Source of the DNA: Alphaproteobacteria bacterium
Lineage (GTDB): Bacteria; Pseudomonadota; Alphaproteobacteria; Acetobacterales; Acetobacteraceae
Direction: 5' to 3'
DNA: 64,000 bases
NCBI GenBank assembly: GCA_020850755.1
Contig: JADZEB010000004.1
Location: 186,001-250,000 of the forward strand
Shown: positions 27,012-37,017 of the stretch, in pieces
Layout: every line of letters starts with the position of its first letter
How positions within the stretch are numbered: the stretch's first letter is position 1
Made by a program: the position numbers and the translations under genes
Notes under the pieces: model-generated
Seen by the model: the letters and a program-made list of their open reading frames with translations, nothing else
What the model was told of the DNA's origin: nothing
The model's database searches: none

Positions 27012-28463
27012 ATGAACATTGTCGAAGCCCTGTATCTGCACGCCCGGCAACGTGCGTCCAAGCCCGCCCTGATCGCCGGGGAGCGCTGCCTGACCTATGC
27101 CGGGCTGGAGCGCGCGGTGGCCGGATGGGCCCGGGCGCTGGCGCGGCAGCGAATCGGGCGCGGCCAGGTGGTCGGCCTAGCGCTGCGCGACGATATCGAG
27201 CATGTGCTGGCGCTGTGGGCGCTGGCATGGCTCGGCGCGGTGATCCTGCCGATCGACTGGCGCTGGACCGTGGCCGAGCGCGCGCGCATCCGGGCCGCCT
27301 TCGGCGCCGGCCGCGTCCTGTCCGACGCCGCGCGCGGCGAGCCCGGCGAGATCGTGATCGATGCGGGCCTGATCGCCAAAACCCAGATGGAGGCGGGCAG
27401 CGCCCCGCCGCCCGTAGCGCAAGGGGACCCGCCGCTGGTGATCGCGCTCTCCTCGGGCACGACCGGCGATCCGAAGGGGCCTGTCATCCGCCACAGCCAC
27501 ATGCGCGCGCGATTTCTCGGCCACTATGTCAGCCTCGGCTTCAGCGAGACCGACCGCTTCCTGTGCGCGACCCCGCTCTATCACGGCGGCGGGCGCGGCT
27601 TCGTCATGTCCTGCCTCTATGGCGGCGCGACCGCCGCCCTGTTCCCGCCGCCCTGGGACCCGCCCGCACTTTCCGCCGAAATCGCCCGGCTTGGCATCAA
27701 CAGCATGTTCCTGGTGCCGACTCAGTTGCGCCGCTGCCTCGCCGCCGCGGACCGGACGGGAGCCGGACCGGAAGGCCCCCTCTGGCCGATGCTCACCACC
27801 CTGGTCTCAACCGGCTCTGCCCTGTCGGTGGCCGAGCGGCTGGCGATCCGCCGCCGCCTCAGTCCGCGCCTGCGCGACTATTACGGCTCGACCGAGGGCG
27901 GGGGCGCGACCGTGCTCCAGCCCGAGGACATGGCGCGCGAGGCCGACAGCGTCGGGCGCCCCTCCTTCGGCGTCGAGCTCGATGTGGTCGATCCCGCCGG
28001 CCAGCGCTGCCCGGCGGGCAGCGAAGGCAGCGTGCGCTGGCGCGGTCCAGGGGTGCCGGTCGAGGATGAATCCGCGCCCGGCGTGCGCGAAGGCTGGTTC
28101 TATCCCGGCGATCGTGGTCGTATCGACGCCAACGGTTTCCTCCGTCTGGCCGGGCGCGATGTCGCCCTGATCATCCGCGGCGGGGTGAACATCAACCCGG
28201 CCGAGGTCGAGGCGGCGCTCCGCCTCTGCCATGGCGTGAGCGATGCCGCGGTGATCGGGGTGCCGTCGGCCGAGCTGGGCGAGGAGGTCGGCGCCTGCAT
28301 CGTCGCCGATGCCGCCATCACGGCGGAGGCGATCATCGCCGATTGCCGCGCGCGGCTCGCGCCCTACAAGGTCCCGCGCCGCATCCGGCTGGTGGCCGAA
28401 CTGCCACGCAATGCCGGGGGCAAGGTGGTGCTGGCACGCCTGCGCGAGATGCTGGCCCAGTAG
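27012..28463 (+). CDS. Class I adenylate-forming acyl-CoA ligase (second paralogue)
   Basis: This 483-residue AMP-dependent ligase is closely related to the one at 20187-21662. Motifs are LSSGTTGDPKGP, YYGSTEGGG, FYPGDRG, the hinge GRDVALIIRGGVNINP and the C-terminal NAGGKVVLAR with the catalytic Lys. It is the first gene of a short plus-strand operon with enoyl-CoA hydratase and thioesterase. It may activate a different carboxylate from its paralogue, or be the activating enzyme for the compound taken up by the divergent TAXI-TRAP system. Specificity cannot be read from the sequence. Confidence 0.93.
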   Translation: MNIVEALYLHARQRASKPALIAGERCLTYAGLERAVAGWARALARQRIGRGQVVGLALRDDIEHVLALWALAWLGAVILPIDWRWTVAERARIRAAFGAGRVLSDAARGEPGEIVIDAGLIAKTQMEAGSAPPPVAQGDPPLVIALSSGTTGDPKGPVIRHSHMRARFLGHYVSLGFSETDRFLCATPLYHGGGRGFVMSCLYGGATAALFPPPWDPPALSAEIARLGINSMFLVPTQLRRCLAAADRTGAGPEGPLWPMLTTLVSTGSALSVAERLAIRRRLSPRLRDYYGSTEGGGATVLQPEDMAREADSVGRPSFGVELDVVDPAGQRCPAGSEGSVRWRGPGVPVEDESAPGVREGWFYPGDRGRIDANGFLRLAGRDVALIIRGGVNINPAEVEAALRLCHGVSDAAVIGVPSAELGEEVGACIVADAAITAEAIIADCRARLAPYKVPRRIRLVAELPRNAGGKVVLARLREMLAQ

Positions 28464-28518
28464 GCCGCGCGCACGCGCCATGCTACGCAGCGGATCAACG
28501 AAGCAAACGGGGGCAGGC

Positions 28519-29292
28519 ATGAGCGGCCTTGTGGTGATCGAACGCCCGGAGGATGGCGTGGCACTGGTGCGCATCAACCGGCCGGAGGCGCGCAATGCGC
28601 TCTCCTTCGCCGTGCGCGAGGCGCTGCATGATGCCTTCGCCGCGCTCGGCGAGGACGAAAGCGCGCGCGCGATCATCCTTACCGGCGATGCCCAGGCCTT
28701 CGCCGCCGGCGCCGACCTCAAGGAGATCGCCGAGATTTCGGCGGTGGAGGCGATGCGCCGGCGCACCGACCAGCTCGCGCGGCCCTTGCGCGAGTGCCCC
28801 AAGCCGGTGATCGCCGCCGTGCAGGGCTTCTGCCTCGGCGGTGGCCTCGAGATCGCGATGCAGTGCGACATCATCGTCGCCGGAGAAGGCGCGCAGATGG
28901 GCCTGCCCGAAATCCGCGTCGGCGTGATGCCGGGCTCGGGCGGCACGCAGCGGCTGACGCGCGCGGTGGGCAAGCCCAGGGCGATGCTGATGGTACTCAC
29001 CGGCCAGATGGTCAGCGGCAAGGATGCGGCGGCGATGGGCTTGGCCAGCCTCTGCGTTCCGGATGACAAGGTTCAGGAGGAGGCCCTCGGCATCGCCCGG
29101 CGCATCGCCGCGCTGCCGCCGATCGCGGCGCAGCTGATCAAGGAAACCGTGCTGGCCGGCGCCGACGCGCCGCTTTCCACCGCGCTGATGCTGGAGCGGC
29201 GCGGCTTCAACCTTCTGTTCGCGACCGAGGACCAGAAGGAAGGGGCGCGTGCGTTCATCGGCAAGCGCAAGCCGCAGTTCAAGGGCCGCTGA
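28519..29292 (+). CDS. Enoyl-CoA hydratase/isomerase (crotonase) family protein
   Basis: This is a 257-residue crotonase. The oxyanion-hole segment FAAGADLKEI and both catalytic glutamates of classical hydratases are retained: Glu111 in GGGLEIAM and Glu131 in LPEIRVG, followed by PGSGGTQRLTR. Enoyl-CoA hydration is therefore chemically plausible. It is closest in style to PaaF-type hydratases. It follows the ligase by 55 bp and precedes the thioesterase by 3 bp. It fits as the step after the acyl-CoA dehydrogenase encoded on the other strand. Confidence 0.94.
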   Translation: MSGLVVIERPEDGVALVRINRPEARNALSFAVREALHDAFAALGEDESARAIILTGDAQAFAAGADLKEIAEISAVEAMRRRTDQLARPLRECPKPVIAAVQGFCLGGGLEIAMQCDIIVAGEGAQMGLPEIRVGVMPGSGGTQRLTRAVGKPRAMLMVLTGQMVSGKDAAAMGLASLCVPDDKVQEEALGIARRIAALPPIAAQLIKETVLAGADAPLSTALMLERRGFNLLFATEDQKEGARAFIGKRKPQFKGR

Positions 29293-29295
29293 ACG

Positions 29296-29793
29296 ATGAC
29301 CGATATCGTGATCGAGGCGCCGATCCGTTCCTGGCGTGGCGTGGTCAAGCCGGAATGGATCGACCATCACAGCCACATGAATGCGGGCTATTACGGTGTC
29401 GTGTTCGAGACGATCGGTGCGGGCTTCATGCGCACGATCGGGCTCGGGCCTGCCTATCGCGCCCGCACGCCCTATGGCTTCTACGTGATCGAGACCCACG
29501 TCTCCTACCTGCGCGAACTGCGCGCGGACGCGCCGCTGGTCGCGACCACGCAGCTTCTCGACTTCGACGCCAAGCGCCTGCGCTCGTTCCACACGCTCTA
29601 CAACGAGGCCGAGGGCTTCATCGCCGCGACGGGCGAGATGATGGCGCTGCACATCGACCGCCGCACGCGCCGATCGACCCCGATGCCCGAGGACATCACC
29701 GCGCTGTTCCAACGCATCAAGGAGGCCCACAGCGCCCTGCCCGTGCCGCCGCGGGCCGGGCGCGGCATCAGCATGGCCAAGCCGGGCGCGTGA
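29296..29793 (+). CDS. Hotdog-fold acyl-CoA thioesterase
   Basis: This 165-residue single hotdog-domain protein is of the 4-hydroxybenzoyl-CoA/betainyl-CoA thioesterase type. The segment EWIDHHSHMNAGYYGVVFE contains the family's Asp23 and HMN (27-29) ahead of the long helix. A strand VIETHVSYLRELRADAPL follows. It lies 3 bp after the enoyl-CoA hydratase gene, so the two are cotranscribed. It would release the free acid or CoA at the end of, or as a safety valve for, the acyl-CoA pathway. It converges on the PLP decarboxylase gene with a 14 bp gap. Confidence 0.9.
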   Translation: MTDIVIEAPIRSWRGVVKPEWIDHHSHMNAGYYGVVFETIGAGFMRTIGLGPAYRARTPYGFYVIETHVSYLRELRADAPLVATTQLLDFDAKRLRSFHTLYNEAEGFIAATGEMMALHIDRRTRRSTPMPEDITALFQRIKEAHSALPVPPRAGRGISMAKPGA

Positions 29794-29807
29794 CGGCCGG
29801 CGCCGCT

Positions 29808-31052
29808 CTAGTATGTGGCCGCCTGTGCCTGCCCCCTTGCTCCGCGCGCGCGCACTTCCGCCACCGCAGCACGAAGATCCGCGAGATAGCGATCCGCGCT
29901 GACATGGTGCGACGGGTTGATGACGAGGTGTATCGCCGCGGGCTCGGCCAGCAGGCTGATGAACCAGCCGCGCCGCGTCATGGCGGCGACCAGGGACTCG
30001 AGGTCGAGCCCCGGTTCGGCCGGGCGATAGGCGAAGATCGACAGTTCGCTCGGTTCCAGCACGGACAGGCCCTCGATCGCGCGGATGCCCGCCACGAGCC
30101 TGGCCTTGGTATCCATCACCAGCCGGGCGCAGTGCAGATAGCCGTCCTCGCCGAGATGGTTCATCACCGCCCAGGCCGCCGCCACTGCGCCCCCGGGGCG
30201 CGTGCCCTGCGCCACCAGCGCCTGGTAGTGGCCGCGTTCCCAGTCATCGAAGCGGAACCACTGGTGTTCCTGCAAGGCCCCATCGCGCAGGAGCAGAAGC
30301 GAGGCACCTTTCGGCGCCATGCCGTACTTGTGGATGTCGGCCGAGATCGAGGTCACGCCCGGCACGGCGAAGTCGAACGCCGGGATCGGATGGCCGAGCC
30401 TCGCCGCGAACGGGGCCAGGAACGCACCGACGCAGGCATCGACATGCATCCACAACCCGCGTGACTGCGCCAGCGCAGCGATCTCGGCGATCGGGTCGAA
30501 CACGCCGAAGGGGAAGCTCGGCGCCGAGCCGACCAGCATGATGGTGTCGGCATCGATGCGCGCCTCCATGCCGGCGACATCGGCGCGGAGATCCGCGCGT
30601 GTCGTCGGCACGCGGATCACATCGATACAAAGATCATGCCCAGCGCGGCTGAACTGCGGATGCGCGCTGCGCGGCACGATCACGTTCGGGGTGCTGATGC
30701 CCTTGGTCGCGCGCGCCCAGTCGCGTGCGGTGCGCATCGCCAGGTAGATGCTCTCGGACCCGCCGGACGTGAAGGTCGCCGCCCCGCCCTCCGGCGCGTT
30801 CAGGAGCCGCAGACCCATCGCCCGCACCTCCCCCTCCAGCCTGGCAAGGCTTGGAAAGGCGCGCTGGCCGAGATTGTTCTCGGTCCAATAGGCGCAATAG
30901 GCTTCCTGCTGGACCCGCGTCAGCGCGTCGTCGAGGTGGAAGACGAACACCGGGATGCGCGCATCCCGCCACGAGAAGTCGCCTCCCTTCGCCGCCTCAA
31001 GCTCGGCCCTGAGCTCGGGCCAGGGACGCCCCTTGGCCGGAATCCTTGTCAC
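29808..31052 (-). CDS. Group II pyridoxal-phosphate decarboxylase/lyase family protein
   Basis: This 414-residue fold-type I PLP enzyme is related to glutamate/tyrosine decarboxylases and sphingosine-phosphate lyase. Visible are TSGGSES (95-101) for phosphate binding, the ring-stacking His131 in RSAHPQF, Asp205 in HVDACVGAF and the Schiff-base Lys242 in ADIHKYG. The start is GTG at 31052, sharing GTGA with the queG stop at 31049, so translation is coupled to the queuosine genes. An in-frame ATG further upstream lies inside queG and is unlikely. Nothing in known queuosine biosynthesis requires a PLP decarboxylase, so the link is positional. Substrate candidates are an aromatic or acidic amino acid, or a phosphorylated long-chain base. 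Confidence 0.9.
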   Translation of the reverse strand: MTRIPAKGRPWPELRAELEAAKGGDFSWRDARIPVFVFHLDDALTRVQQEAYCAYWTENNLGQRAFPSLARLEGEVRAMGLRLLNAPEGGAATFTSGGSESIYLAMRTARDWARATKGISTPNVIVPRSAHPQFSRAGHDLCIDVIRVPTTRADLRADVAGMEARIDADTIMLVGSAPSFPFGVFDPIAEIAALAQSRGLWMHVDACVGAFLAPFAARLGHPIPAFDFAVPGVTSISADIHKYGMAPKGASLLLLRDGALQEHQWFRFDDWERGHYQALVAQGTRPGGAVAAAWAVMNHLGEDGYLHCARLVMDTKARLVAGIRAIEGLSVLEPSELSIFAYRPAEPGLDLESLVAAMTRRGWFISLLAEPAAIHLVINPSHHVSADRYLADLRAAVAEVRARGARGQAQAATY

Positions 31053-32134
31053 GATCCGCTCTCCTGCCTGGCGCCAGCCGCCTCGAGCCGCTGCACGGCC
31101 CATTGCGCCGCGTCGCGCACGATGAAGGACGCATCATCCAGCCGCGCGCGCGCCGCCGGCAGGAGGGCGCTCTCGCCACTGTTGCCGATCGCGACCAGCA
31201 CGTTGCGCACGAAGCGGTCGCGCCCCGTGCGCTTCACGGGCGAGGCCGCGAACAACGCCCGAAACGCGCCATCGTCGAGCGCGGCGAGCCTGGCCAGCTC
31301 CGGCCCGCGCAGCGCCCCGCGCGGGGCGAAGGCCATCTCGCGCGCGGCCTGCGCGAAGCTGTTCCATGGGCATACCGCCACGCAGTCATCGCAGCCGAAC
31401 ACGCGGTTGCCGATCGCCGGACGCAACTCCTCCGGGATCGGCCCTTCATGCTCGATCGTCAGATAGCTAATGCAGCGCCGCACATCGAGCCGGTAGGGCG
31501 CAGGGAAGGCATCGGTCGGACAGATGTCCATGCAGCGGCGGCAGCGCCCGCAATGGTCGCGATGCGGTTCGTCGGGCTCGAGCGCAAGCGTGGTGAAGAT
31601 CTCGCCCAAGAACAGCCAGGAGCCGAACTGGCGCGAGACCAGCACGGTATGCTTGCCCTGCCAGCCGAGGCGCGTCTGCGCCGCCAGCGGCTTCTCCATT
31701 ACCGGCGCGGTATCGACGAACACTTTGAAGCTGCCGCCGAAGCGCGACATCACCCACTGGCCCAGCCCCTTCATGCGGCCCTTCATCACGTCGTGATAGT
31801 CGCGCCCGCGCGCATAGACCGAGACATAGCCGCGATCGGATTGCGCAAGTTCCGCCAACGGGTCCTGCTCCGGGGCGTAGGACGCAGCAAGCACGATCAC
31901 GCTCCGCGCTTCCGGCCAAAGCGCATTGGGGTCGCCGCGGCGTGCCTCGGTCTCGGCCATCCAACCCATGTCACCGTGCAGGCCCTGGGCCAGGAACGCG
32001 CGCAGATCGGCGCGCGCCGCATCGGGCAGGCTCGCCGGGGCGAAGCCGACCGCATCGAAGCCCCGTCGTTGCGCCTCGGCGCGAACAGCCTCGCGCGGGT
32101 CGAGCAGCTCCGCCTTGCGCGGCGCACGCTTCAT
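31049..32134 (-). CDS. queG: Epoxyqueuosine reductase QueG
   Basis: This 361-residue cobalamin- and iron-sulfur-dependent enzyme performs the last step of queuosine biosynthesis, reducing epoxyqueuosine in tRNA. Two ferredoxin-like clusters are visible: Cys195-x2-Cys198-x2-Cys201-x3-Cys205 and Cys221 with Cys248-x2-Cys251-x3-Cys255. Asp141 in [11 protein letters not shown] corresponds to the proposed proton donor. A C-terminal HEAT-like stretch ([16 protein letters not shown]) is usual for QueG. It lies 28 bp downstream of queF and shares its stop with the start of the PLP decarboxylase gene. Confidence 0.96.
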   Translation of the reverse strand: MKRAPRKAELLDPREAVRAEAQRRGFDAVGFAPASLPDAARADLRAFLAQGLHGDMGWMAETEARRGDPNALWPEARSVIVLAASYAPEQDPLAELAQSDRGYVSVYARGRDYHDVMKGRMKGLGQWVMSRFGGSFKVFVDTAPVMEKPLAAQTRLGWQGKHTVLVSRQFGSWLFLGEIFTTLALEPDEPHRDHCGRCRRCMDICPTDAFPAPYRLDVRRCISYLTIEHEGPIPEELRPAIGNRVFGCDDCVAVCPWNSFAQAAREMAFAPRGALRGPELARLAALDDGAFRALFAASPVKRTGRDRFVRNVLVAIGNSGESALLPAARARLDDASFIVRDAAQWAVQRLEAAGARQESGS

Positions 32135-32162
32135 GGCGCGGGCGGCCGGCGCATGAGGCGTC

Positions 32163-32627
32163 TCAGCCCCGCCCGCGATAGGGGGCGACGCCCTGATCCG
32201 GCACCCACACGCCCCTCGGCACCGGCCCGCTCTGCCAGAAGACGTCGATCGGCATGCCGCCGCGCGGATACCAGTAGCCGCCGATGCGCAGCCAGCGCGG
32301 CGCCAACAGGCCGACCAGCCGTTTCGCTATCGCCAGCGTGCAATCCTCGTGGAACGAGCCCTTGTTGCGGAAGCTGCCGAGATAGAGCTTGAGCGACTTG
32401 CTCTCGACCAGCCAGCGGCCCGGCACATAGTCGATGACGAGATGCGCGAAATCGGGCTGGCCGGTGATCGGGCAGAGCGAGGTGAACTCGGGCACGGCGA
32501 AGCGGGCGAGGTAGCGCAGGTCCGGGTGCGGGTTCGGCACGCGCTCGAGCAATGCCTTCTCCGGGCTTTCCGGCAGCGGCACATGCGCGCCGAGCTGCTT
32601 CGGTGTCGCTGAGGGTCGCCTAGTCAT
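32163..32627 (-). CDS. queF: NADPH-dependent 7-cyano-7-deazaguanine reductase QueF
   Basis: This 154-residue type I (unimodular) QueF reduces preQ0 to preQ1. The catalytic Cys52 lies in [11 protein letters not shown], with Asp59 in the same stretch. The QueF motif ESKSLKLYL (75-83, including the substrate-binding Glu75) and FHED (92-95) are intact. The ATG at 32627 lies just before the tgt stop, overlapping it by 8 bp (32620-32627). The upstream preQ0 genes queC, queD and queE are not in the window and must be elsewhere if the pathway is complete. Confidence 0.96.
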   Translation of the reverse strand: MTRRPSATPKQLGAHVPLPESPEKALLERVPNPHPDLRYLARFAVPEFTSLCPITGQPDFAHLVIDYVPGRWLVESKSLKLYLGSFRNKGSFHEDCTLAIAKRLVGLLAPRWLRIGGYWYPRGGMPIDVFWQSGPVPRGVWVPDQGVAPYRGRG

Positions 32628-33771
32628 CGCGGTCTTTCCCGATCGTTGGCGGCGGCGGGTCGCCACTGGCCCAGCCCGCGGCAAGCGTTGCAGCATAGGC
32701 GTCGAGCGTGCCGGTTGCGATGGCCTCGCGCAGCCCTGCCATCACCGACTGGTAGTAGTGCAGATTGTGCCAGGTGAGCAGGATCGGCCCCAGCATCTCG
32801 TTCGCCTTGAACAGATGATGCAGGTAGGCGCGGCTGAACCGCGCGCAGGCCGTGCAGCCGCATTGCGGATCGAGCGGCCCCGGGTCCTCGGCATGGCGGG
32901 CGTTGCGGATATTGAGCGTGCCGCGCGCGGTGAATGCCTGCCCGGTGCGGCCCGAGCGCGTCGGCATGACGCAGTCGAACATGTCGATGCCGCGCCGCAC
33001 GGCGCCGACGATGTCCTCGGGGCGGCCGACGCCCATCAGGTAGCGCGGGCGGTCCGCGGGCAGGCGTGGCACAGTGCCGTCGAGCACGGTGAACATCACC
33101 TCCTGCCCCTCGCCCACGGCAAGGCCGCCGACCGCGTAGCCCTCGAAGCCGATGCCCGTCAGCGCCGCTACCGATTCCGCGCGCAGGGCCGGATGGACGC
33201 CGCCCTGCACGATGCCGAACAGGCCGTAGCCGGGGCGCGCGCGGAAGGCTGCGCGGCAGCGCTCGGCCCAGGCCATCGACAGGCGCATCGAGGCGGCGGC
33301 AACCTCCTCGCTCGCGGGGAAGGGCGTGCATTCGTCGAAACACATGGTGATGTCGGCATCGAGCAGGTGCTGGATCTCCACCGAGCGTTCCGGCGTGAGG
33401 CGGTGGCGCGAGCCGTCGACATGCGATCGGAAGGTGACGCCATCGGCGTCGATGGTGCGCAGCTCGTTGAGCGACATCACCTGGAAGCCGCCGGAATCGG
33501 TCAGGATCGGCCCGTCCCAGCCCATGAAGCGGTGCAGCCCGCCCAGCCGCGCGACGCGTTCGGCGCCGGGGCGCAGCATCAGGTGATAAGTGTTGCCGAG
33601 GATGATCTGCGCGCCCGTCTCGCGCACGGCATCGGGCATCATGCCCTTGACCGAGCCGGCCGTGCCCACGGGCATGAAGGCGGGCGTCTCGACCACGCCG
33701 TGCGCGGTATGCAGCCGCCCGCGCCGCGCAGCACCATCCTGCGCCAGAAGCTCGAGGCGCAACGCGCTCAT
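32620..33771 (-). CDS. tgt: tRNA-guanine transglycosylase (queuine tRNA-ribosyltransferase)
   Basis: This 383-residue TIM-barrel enzyme exchanges guanine 34 for preQ1 in tRNAs with GUN anticodons. The N-terminal [17 protein letters not shown], the active-site [11 protein letters not shown] (Asp92), the [10 protein letters not shown] segment, the nucleophile region [12 protein letters not shown] and the zinc site CGCTACARF are all present. Length is standard. The ATG shares ATGA with the queA stop at 33768, and its own stop overlaps queF. Tight overlaps through queA-tgt-queF mark one translation-coupled operon. Confidence 0.97.
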   Translation of the reverse strand: MSALRLELLAQDGAARRGRLHTAHGVVETPAFMPVGTAGSVKGMMPDAVRETGAQIILGNTYHLMLRPGAERVARLGGLHRFMGWDGPILTDSGGFQVMSLNELRTIDADGVTFRSHVDGSRHRLTPERSVEIQHLLDADITMCFDECTPFPASEEVAAASMRLSMAWAERCRAAFRARPGYGLFGIVQGGVHPALRAESVAALTGIGFEGYAVGGLAVGEGQEVMFTVLDGTVPRLPADRPRYLMGVGRPEDIVGAVRRGIDMFDCVMPTRSGRTGQAFTARGTLNIRNARHAEDPGPLDPQCGCTACARFSRAYLHHLFKANEMLGPILLTWHNLHYYQSVMAGLREAIATGTLDAYAATLAAGWASGDPPPPTIGKDRDD

Positions 33772-34832
33772 GCCGTGCGCTCCTTGGCCATGCGCTCCGG
33801 GGCCGCGCGCTCCAGCAGCGACGCATCGCCGTAGGAATAGAAGCGATAGCCGGCGGCGATGGCATGGGCATATGCCGCGCGCATCCGGTCCCGCCCGGCG
33901 AAGGCCGAGACCAGCATGAACAGGGTCGAGCGCGGCAGGTGGAAGTTCGTCATCAACAGGTCCACGGCGCGAAAGCGGAAGCCCGGCAGGATAAAGATCT
34001 CGGTCTCGCCGGCGAAGGGCCGGATGCGCCCGTCATCATCGACGGCGCTTTCCAGGAGCCGCAACGACGTGGTGCCCACTGCGACGATCCGCCCCCCCGC
34101 CCGCCGCGCGGCATTGATCCGCTCGGCCGCCGCGGGCGCGATCTCGCCGCGCTCGGCATGCATGCGATGGGCGGTGACATCCTCGGTGCGGACTGGCAGG
34201 AAGGTGCCCGCGCCGACATGCAGCGTGACCGCCACCGAACCCACGCCACGCGCGGCCAAGGCCGCCATCAAGGCGGGTGTGAAATGCAGCCCGGCCGTGG
34301 GCGCGGCCACCGAGCCGTCATGGCGGGCGAACATGGTCTGGTAGTCGGCCTGGTCCTCGGGTCGCGGCCCCTCGGGGCGCGGGATGTAGGGCGGCAGCGG
34401 CACGGCGCCATGCGCGCGCAGCGCGGCGGCCAGCGCCACATCTTCCAGGCCGAAATCGAGTGCAACCTCGCCTCCCTCCAGCCTGGCCTGGACGGTCGCG
34501 GCGAAGCCCGTTGCGAAGGCGACCCTCTCGCCCGGGCGCAGGCGCTTGGCCGGGCGTGCGAAGGCCTGCCAGCGCCCCGCGCCCAGCGGCTTGTGCAGCA
34601 GTATCTCGACCCGCGCCGCGCCGCGCCGGCCGACCAGGCGGGCGGGGATGACGCGCGTGTCGTTGAACACGAGCAGATCGCCCGTCCGCAGCAGGCCGGG
34701 AAGGTCGTGCACGATGCAGTCGGCGAGCCCCCCCTCGCGCACGACCAGAAGCCGCGCCGAATCGCGCGGACGGGCCGGCGCCGCGGCGATCCGGTCCGGG
34801 GGCAGTTCGAAATCGAAATCCTCGGTGCGCAT
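33768..34832 (-). CDS. queA: S-adenosylmethionine:tRNA ribosyltransferase-isomerase QueA
   Basis: This 354-residue enzyme adds an epoxycyclopentane moiety from SAM to preQ1-modified tRNA. The N-terminus [16 protein letters not shown] is typical, which decides the start at 34832 rather than an ATG 21 bp upstream. Other landmarks are [57 protein letters not shown] and [17 protein letters not shown]. It is the first gene of the queA-tgt-queF-queG operon, and its promoter should lie in the 81 bp shared with the divergent ligase gene. Confidence 0.97.
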   Translation of the reverse strand: MRTEDFDFELPPDRIAAAPARPRDSARLLVVREGGLADCIVHDLPGLLRTGDLLVFNDTRVIPARLVGRRGAARVEILLHKPLGAGRWQAFARPAKRLRPGERVAFATGFAATVQARLEGGEVALDFGLEDVALAAALRAHGAVPLPPYIPRPEGPRPEDQADYQTMFARHDGSVAAPTAGLHFTPALMAALAARGVGSVAVTLHVGAGTFLPVRTEDVTAHRMHAERGEIAPAAAERINAARRAGGRIVAVGTTSLRLLESAVDDDGRIRPFAGETEIFILPGFRFRAVDLLMTNFHLPRSTLFMLVSAFAGRDRMRAAYAHAIAAGYRFYSYGDASLLERAAPERMAKERTA

Positions 34833-34913
34833 GGGACGGCTGGATATAGGCATCCCAGCCCGCGCGCGCAATTCGGATCGACAGGCGCCGCCGGCCGGGC
34901 GATCCTGGGCGCC

Positions 34914-36293
34914 ATGACGACCAACCGCTTCCCCGCCGACTGGACCGAGATCGAGGCTGCGCGCCAGGCCTGCTTCGATGCGACCATGGACCTCGCTGCG
35001 CGCCACCACCCGCGCATCCGCCGCCTGATGGCCGAGCGCGGGTTGACCCGGAGCGATCTCCGCACGCCGGCCGATCTCGTGCGCCTGCCGATCACCACCA
35101 AGACCGACTACGCCGCCGCGCCCGAGGAGTGCCGGTTGCAGCTCCCGGCCGACGATCCCGCGATCGCGGAGGACGCGCGCACGGTCTGGGACGTGATGTA
35201 CACCACGGGGTCGACCAGCGGCGTGCCGACGCCCTTCGTCTCCACGAGCTGGGACTTCCTCGACATCATGCTGTTGCAGCGGCGCATGCTGGACATCCGT
35301 GGCGTCCGTCCCGATGACCGCATCGCCAACCTGTTCCCGCTGACACGCCACCCGCACGGTGCCTTCACCCGCGCGCTGCACGCCGCCGCGGCCGCGAACA
35401 TTCCCGTGACCAGCCATCTGCCCGGCAACCCCTCGCCGCGTTTCACGCTCGGCAACGATCTCGACGGCGTTATCGACGGACTGGCCCGCACGGCACCCAC
35501 CATCCTGTGGGGCGTGCCGAGCTATATGCGCCGGGTGCTGGCCCGCGCCGCCGAGCGTGGCATGCGGCTCCCCTCGCTGCGGCTTGCCTTCGTCACCGGC
35601 GAGGGCCTTTCCGAGGGCGGCCGCGACGAACTCACCGCGCGCATGAAGGCCCTCGGTGCCCGGGAACCGCGCGTGTCGATCTCCTACGGCATGACCGAGA
35701 TCCAGGGGGGACTGCCGGAATGCGTGCCCGGGGCGGGCTATCACAACCCGCTGCCCGAGCAGTTCCTGTTCGACATCGTCGATCCCGAGACGCACCAGCC
35801 CCTGCCCGACGGCGCGCCGGGCATGGTGCTGCTCTCGCACCTCAACCGGCGCGGCACGCTGCTGATGCGCTTCGCCGTGGGCGACATCTCGGTGCGCACG
35901 CGCGAACCCTGCCCGCATTGCGGCCGCGTCACCGAGCGCCTGGTAGCGCAGCCCCGGCGCGCCGACGACCTGCTCAAGATCCGTGGCATGCTGGTCAACC
36001 CGGCATCCGCGCTGGCGGCGGTCGAGGCCGATCCGGGCGTGACGGATTTCCGCTTCGCAGTCGAGAAGGAAACACCGGGCGCGGCCCTCTCGATGGACGT
36101 GCTGCGGCTCGATGCGGTCGCGGGCGCGGGTGCGTCCGGCGACCTCGCGGCGCGGCTGGCCGAACGGGTGAAGAAGGCGATCGGCGTGACACCGATCGTG
36201 CGGCTGGTGCAGCCGAGCGCGCTCGGGCCGGCGGGGGATTCCGCCTGGAAGGCCAAGCGCTTCCTCGATCTCAGGGATGCGCCGGCGCGCTGA
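34914..36293 (+). CDS. Phenylacetate-CoA ligase (PaaK) family AMP-forming enzyme
   Basis: This 459-residue adenylate-forming enzyme is of the compact PaaK type. The phosphate loop is [13 protein letters not shown], the aromatic motif [10 protein letters not shown], the ribose Asp lies in FAVGDISVR, and a late Lys occurs in AWKAKRF near the C-terminus. A CPHC pair ([14 protein letters not shown]), often seen in PaaK-like proteins, precedes the C-terminal lobe. It is monocistronic, divergent from queA, and its last 23 bases overlap the convergent livF end. No phenylacetate degradation (paaABCDE) genes accompany it, so the substrate is open. Confidence 0.9.
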   Translation: MTTNRFPADWTEIEAARQACFDATMDLAARHHPRIRRLMAERGLTRSDLRTPADLVRLPITTKTDYAAAPEECRLQLPADDPAIAEDARTVWDVMYTTGSTSGVPTPFVSTSWDFLDIMLLQRRMLDIRGVRPDDRIANLFPLTRHPHGAFTRALHAAAAANIPVTSHLPGNPSPRFTLGNDLDGVIDGLARTAPTILWGVPSYMRRVLARAAERGMRLPSLRLAFVTGEGLSEGGRDELTARMKALGAREPRVSISYGMTEIQGGLPECVPGAGYHNPLPEQFLFDIVDPETHQPLPDGAPGMVLLSHLNRRGTLLMRFAVGDISVRTREPCPHCGRVTERLVAQPRRADDLLKIRGMLVNPASALAAVEADPGVTDFRFAVEKETPGAALSMDVLRLDAVAGAGASGDLAARLAERVKKAIGVTPIVRLVQPSALGPAGDSAWKAKRFLDLRDAPAR

Positions 36294-37017
36294 AGGCACG
36301 GCCAGCGGCACCGAGATACAGGCGCGCCACGCGATCGTCGCTGCGCAACGAGGCCGCGCTGTCCGCAAGGACGATGCGCCCCATCTCCATGACGATGCCG
36401 GTATCGGCGGCCGCCAGCACCTTGCGCACATTCTGCTCGACCACCAGCACCGCCACGCCCTGCCCGGCCAGGCGGCGGGCGGTGTCGAACACGGTGTCGA
36501 CCATCTTGGGCGCCAGCCCGATCGAGGGCTCGTCCAGCATCACCGCGCGCGGGGCGACCAGCAGGGTGCGCGCGATTTCCAGCATGCGCTGCTCGCCGCC
36601 CGAAAGCGTCCCGGCAAGCTGGCCAAGGCGGGCGCGGAGCGCCGGGAACAGCGCCAGCACCCGCTCGGTGCGCTCCGCGATCAGCGCCGCATCGTCGAGC
36701 AGATAGGCGCCCATGCGCAGATTCTCGGCGATGGTGAGCTTGGGGAAGGTGCTCCGTTCCTGCGGCACATAGGCAAGGCCCGCCGCCAAGAGCCGCTGCG
36801 GCGCGAGCCCGTCGAGCACGGTATCGCCCAGCCTCACCCGCCCGCGCCGGCCAGGCAGCAGGTTGAAGACGGCCTTGAGCAGCGTCGACTTTCCCGCGCC
36901 ATTGTGGCCGATCACCGCGACGATCTGCCCGGCCGGCACATCGAGAGACACGCCCTCGACGATCATGCGTCCGCCATAGCCCGCGGAAACGTCGCGCACG
37001 GACAGCATCGCGCTCAC
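36271..37017 (-). CDS. livF: Branched-chain-type ABC transporter ATP-binding protein LivF
   Basis: This 248-residue ATPase belongs to the hydrophobic amino acid uptake class. It has Walker [10 protein letters not shown], signature [11 protein letters not shown] and Walker [13 protein letters not shown]. The start is GTG at 37017, overlapping the livG stop by 4 bp. It is the last gene of a minus-strand operon livK-H-M-G-F. Its 3' end overlaps the convergent PaaK-like gene (36271-36293). The substrate may be a branched-chain amino acid, an aromatic acid or an amide, as Liv-type systems vary. Confidence 0.95.
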   Translation of the reverse strand: MSAMLSVRDVSAGYGGRMIVEGVSLDVPAGQIVAVIGHNGAGKSTLLKAVFNLLPGRRGRVRLGDTVLDGLAPQRLLAAGLAYVPQERSTFPKLTIAENLRMGAYLLDDAALIAERTERVLALFPALRARLGQLAGTLSGGEQRMLEIARTLLVAPRAVMLDEPSIGLAPKMVDTVFDTARRLAGQGVAVLVVEQNVRKVLAAADTGIVMEMGRIVLADSAASLRSDDRVARLYLGAAGRAFSAPAHP

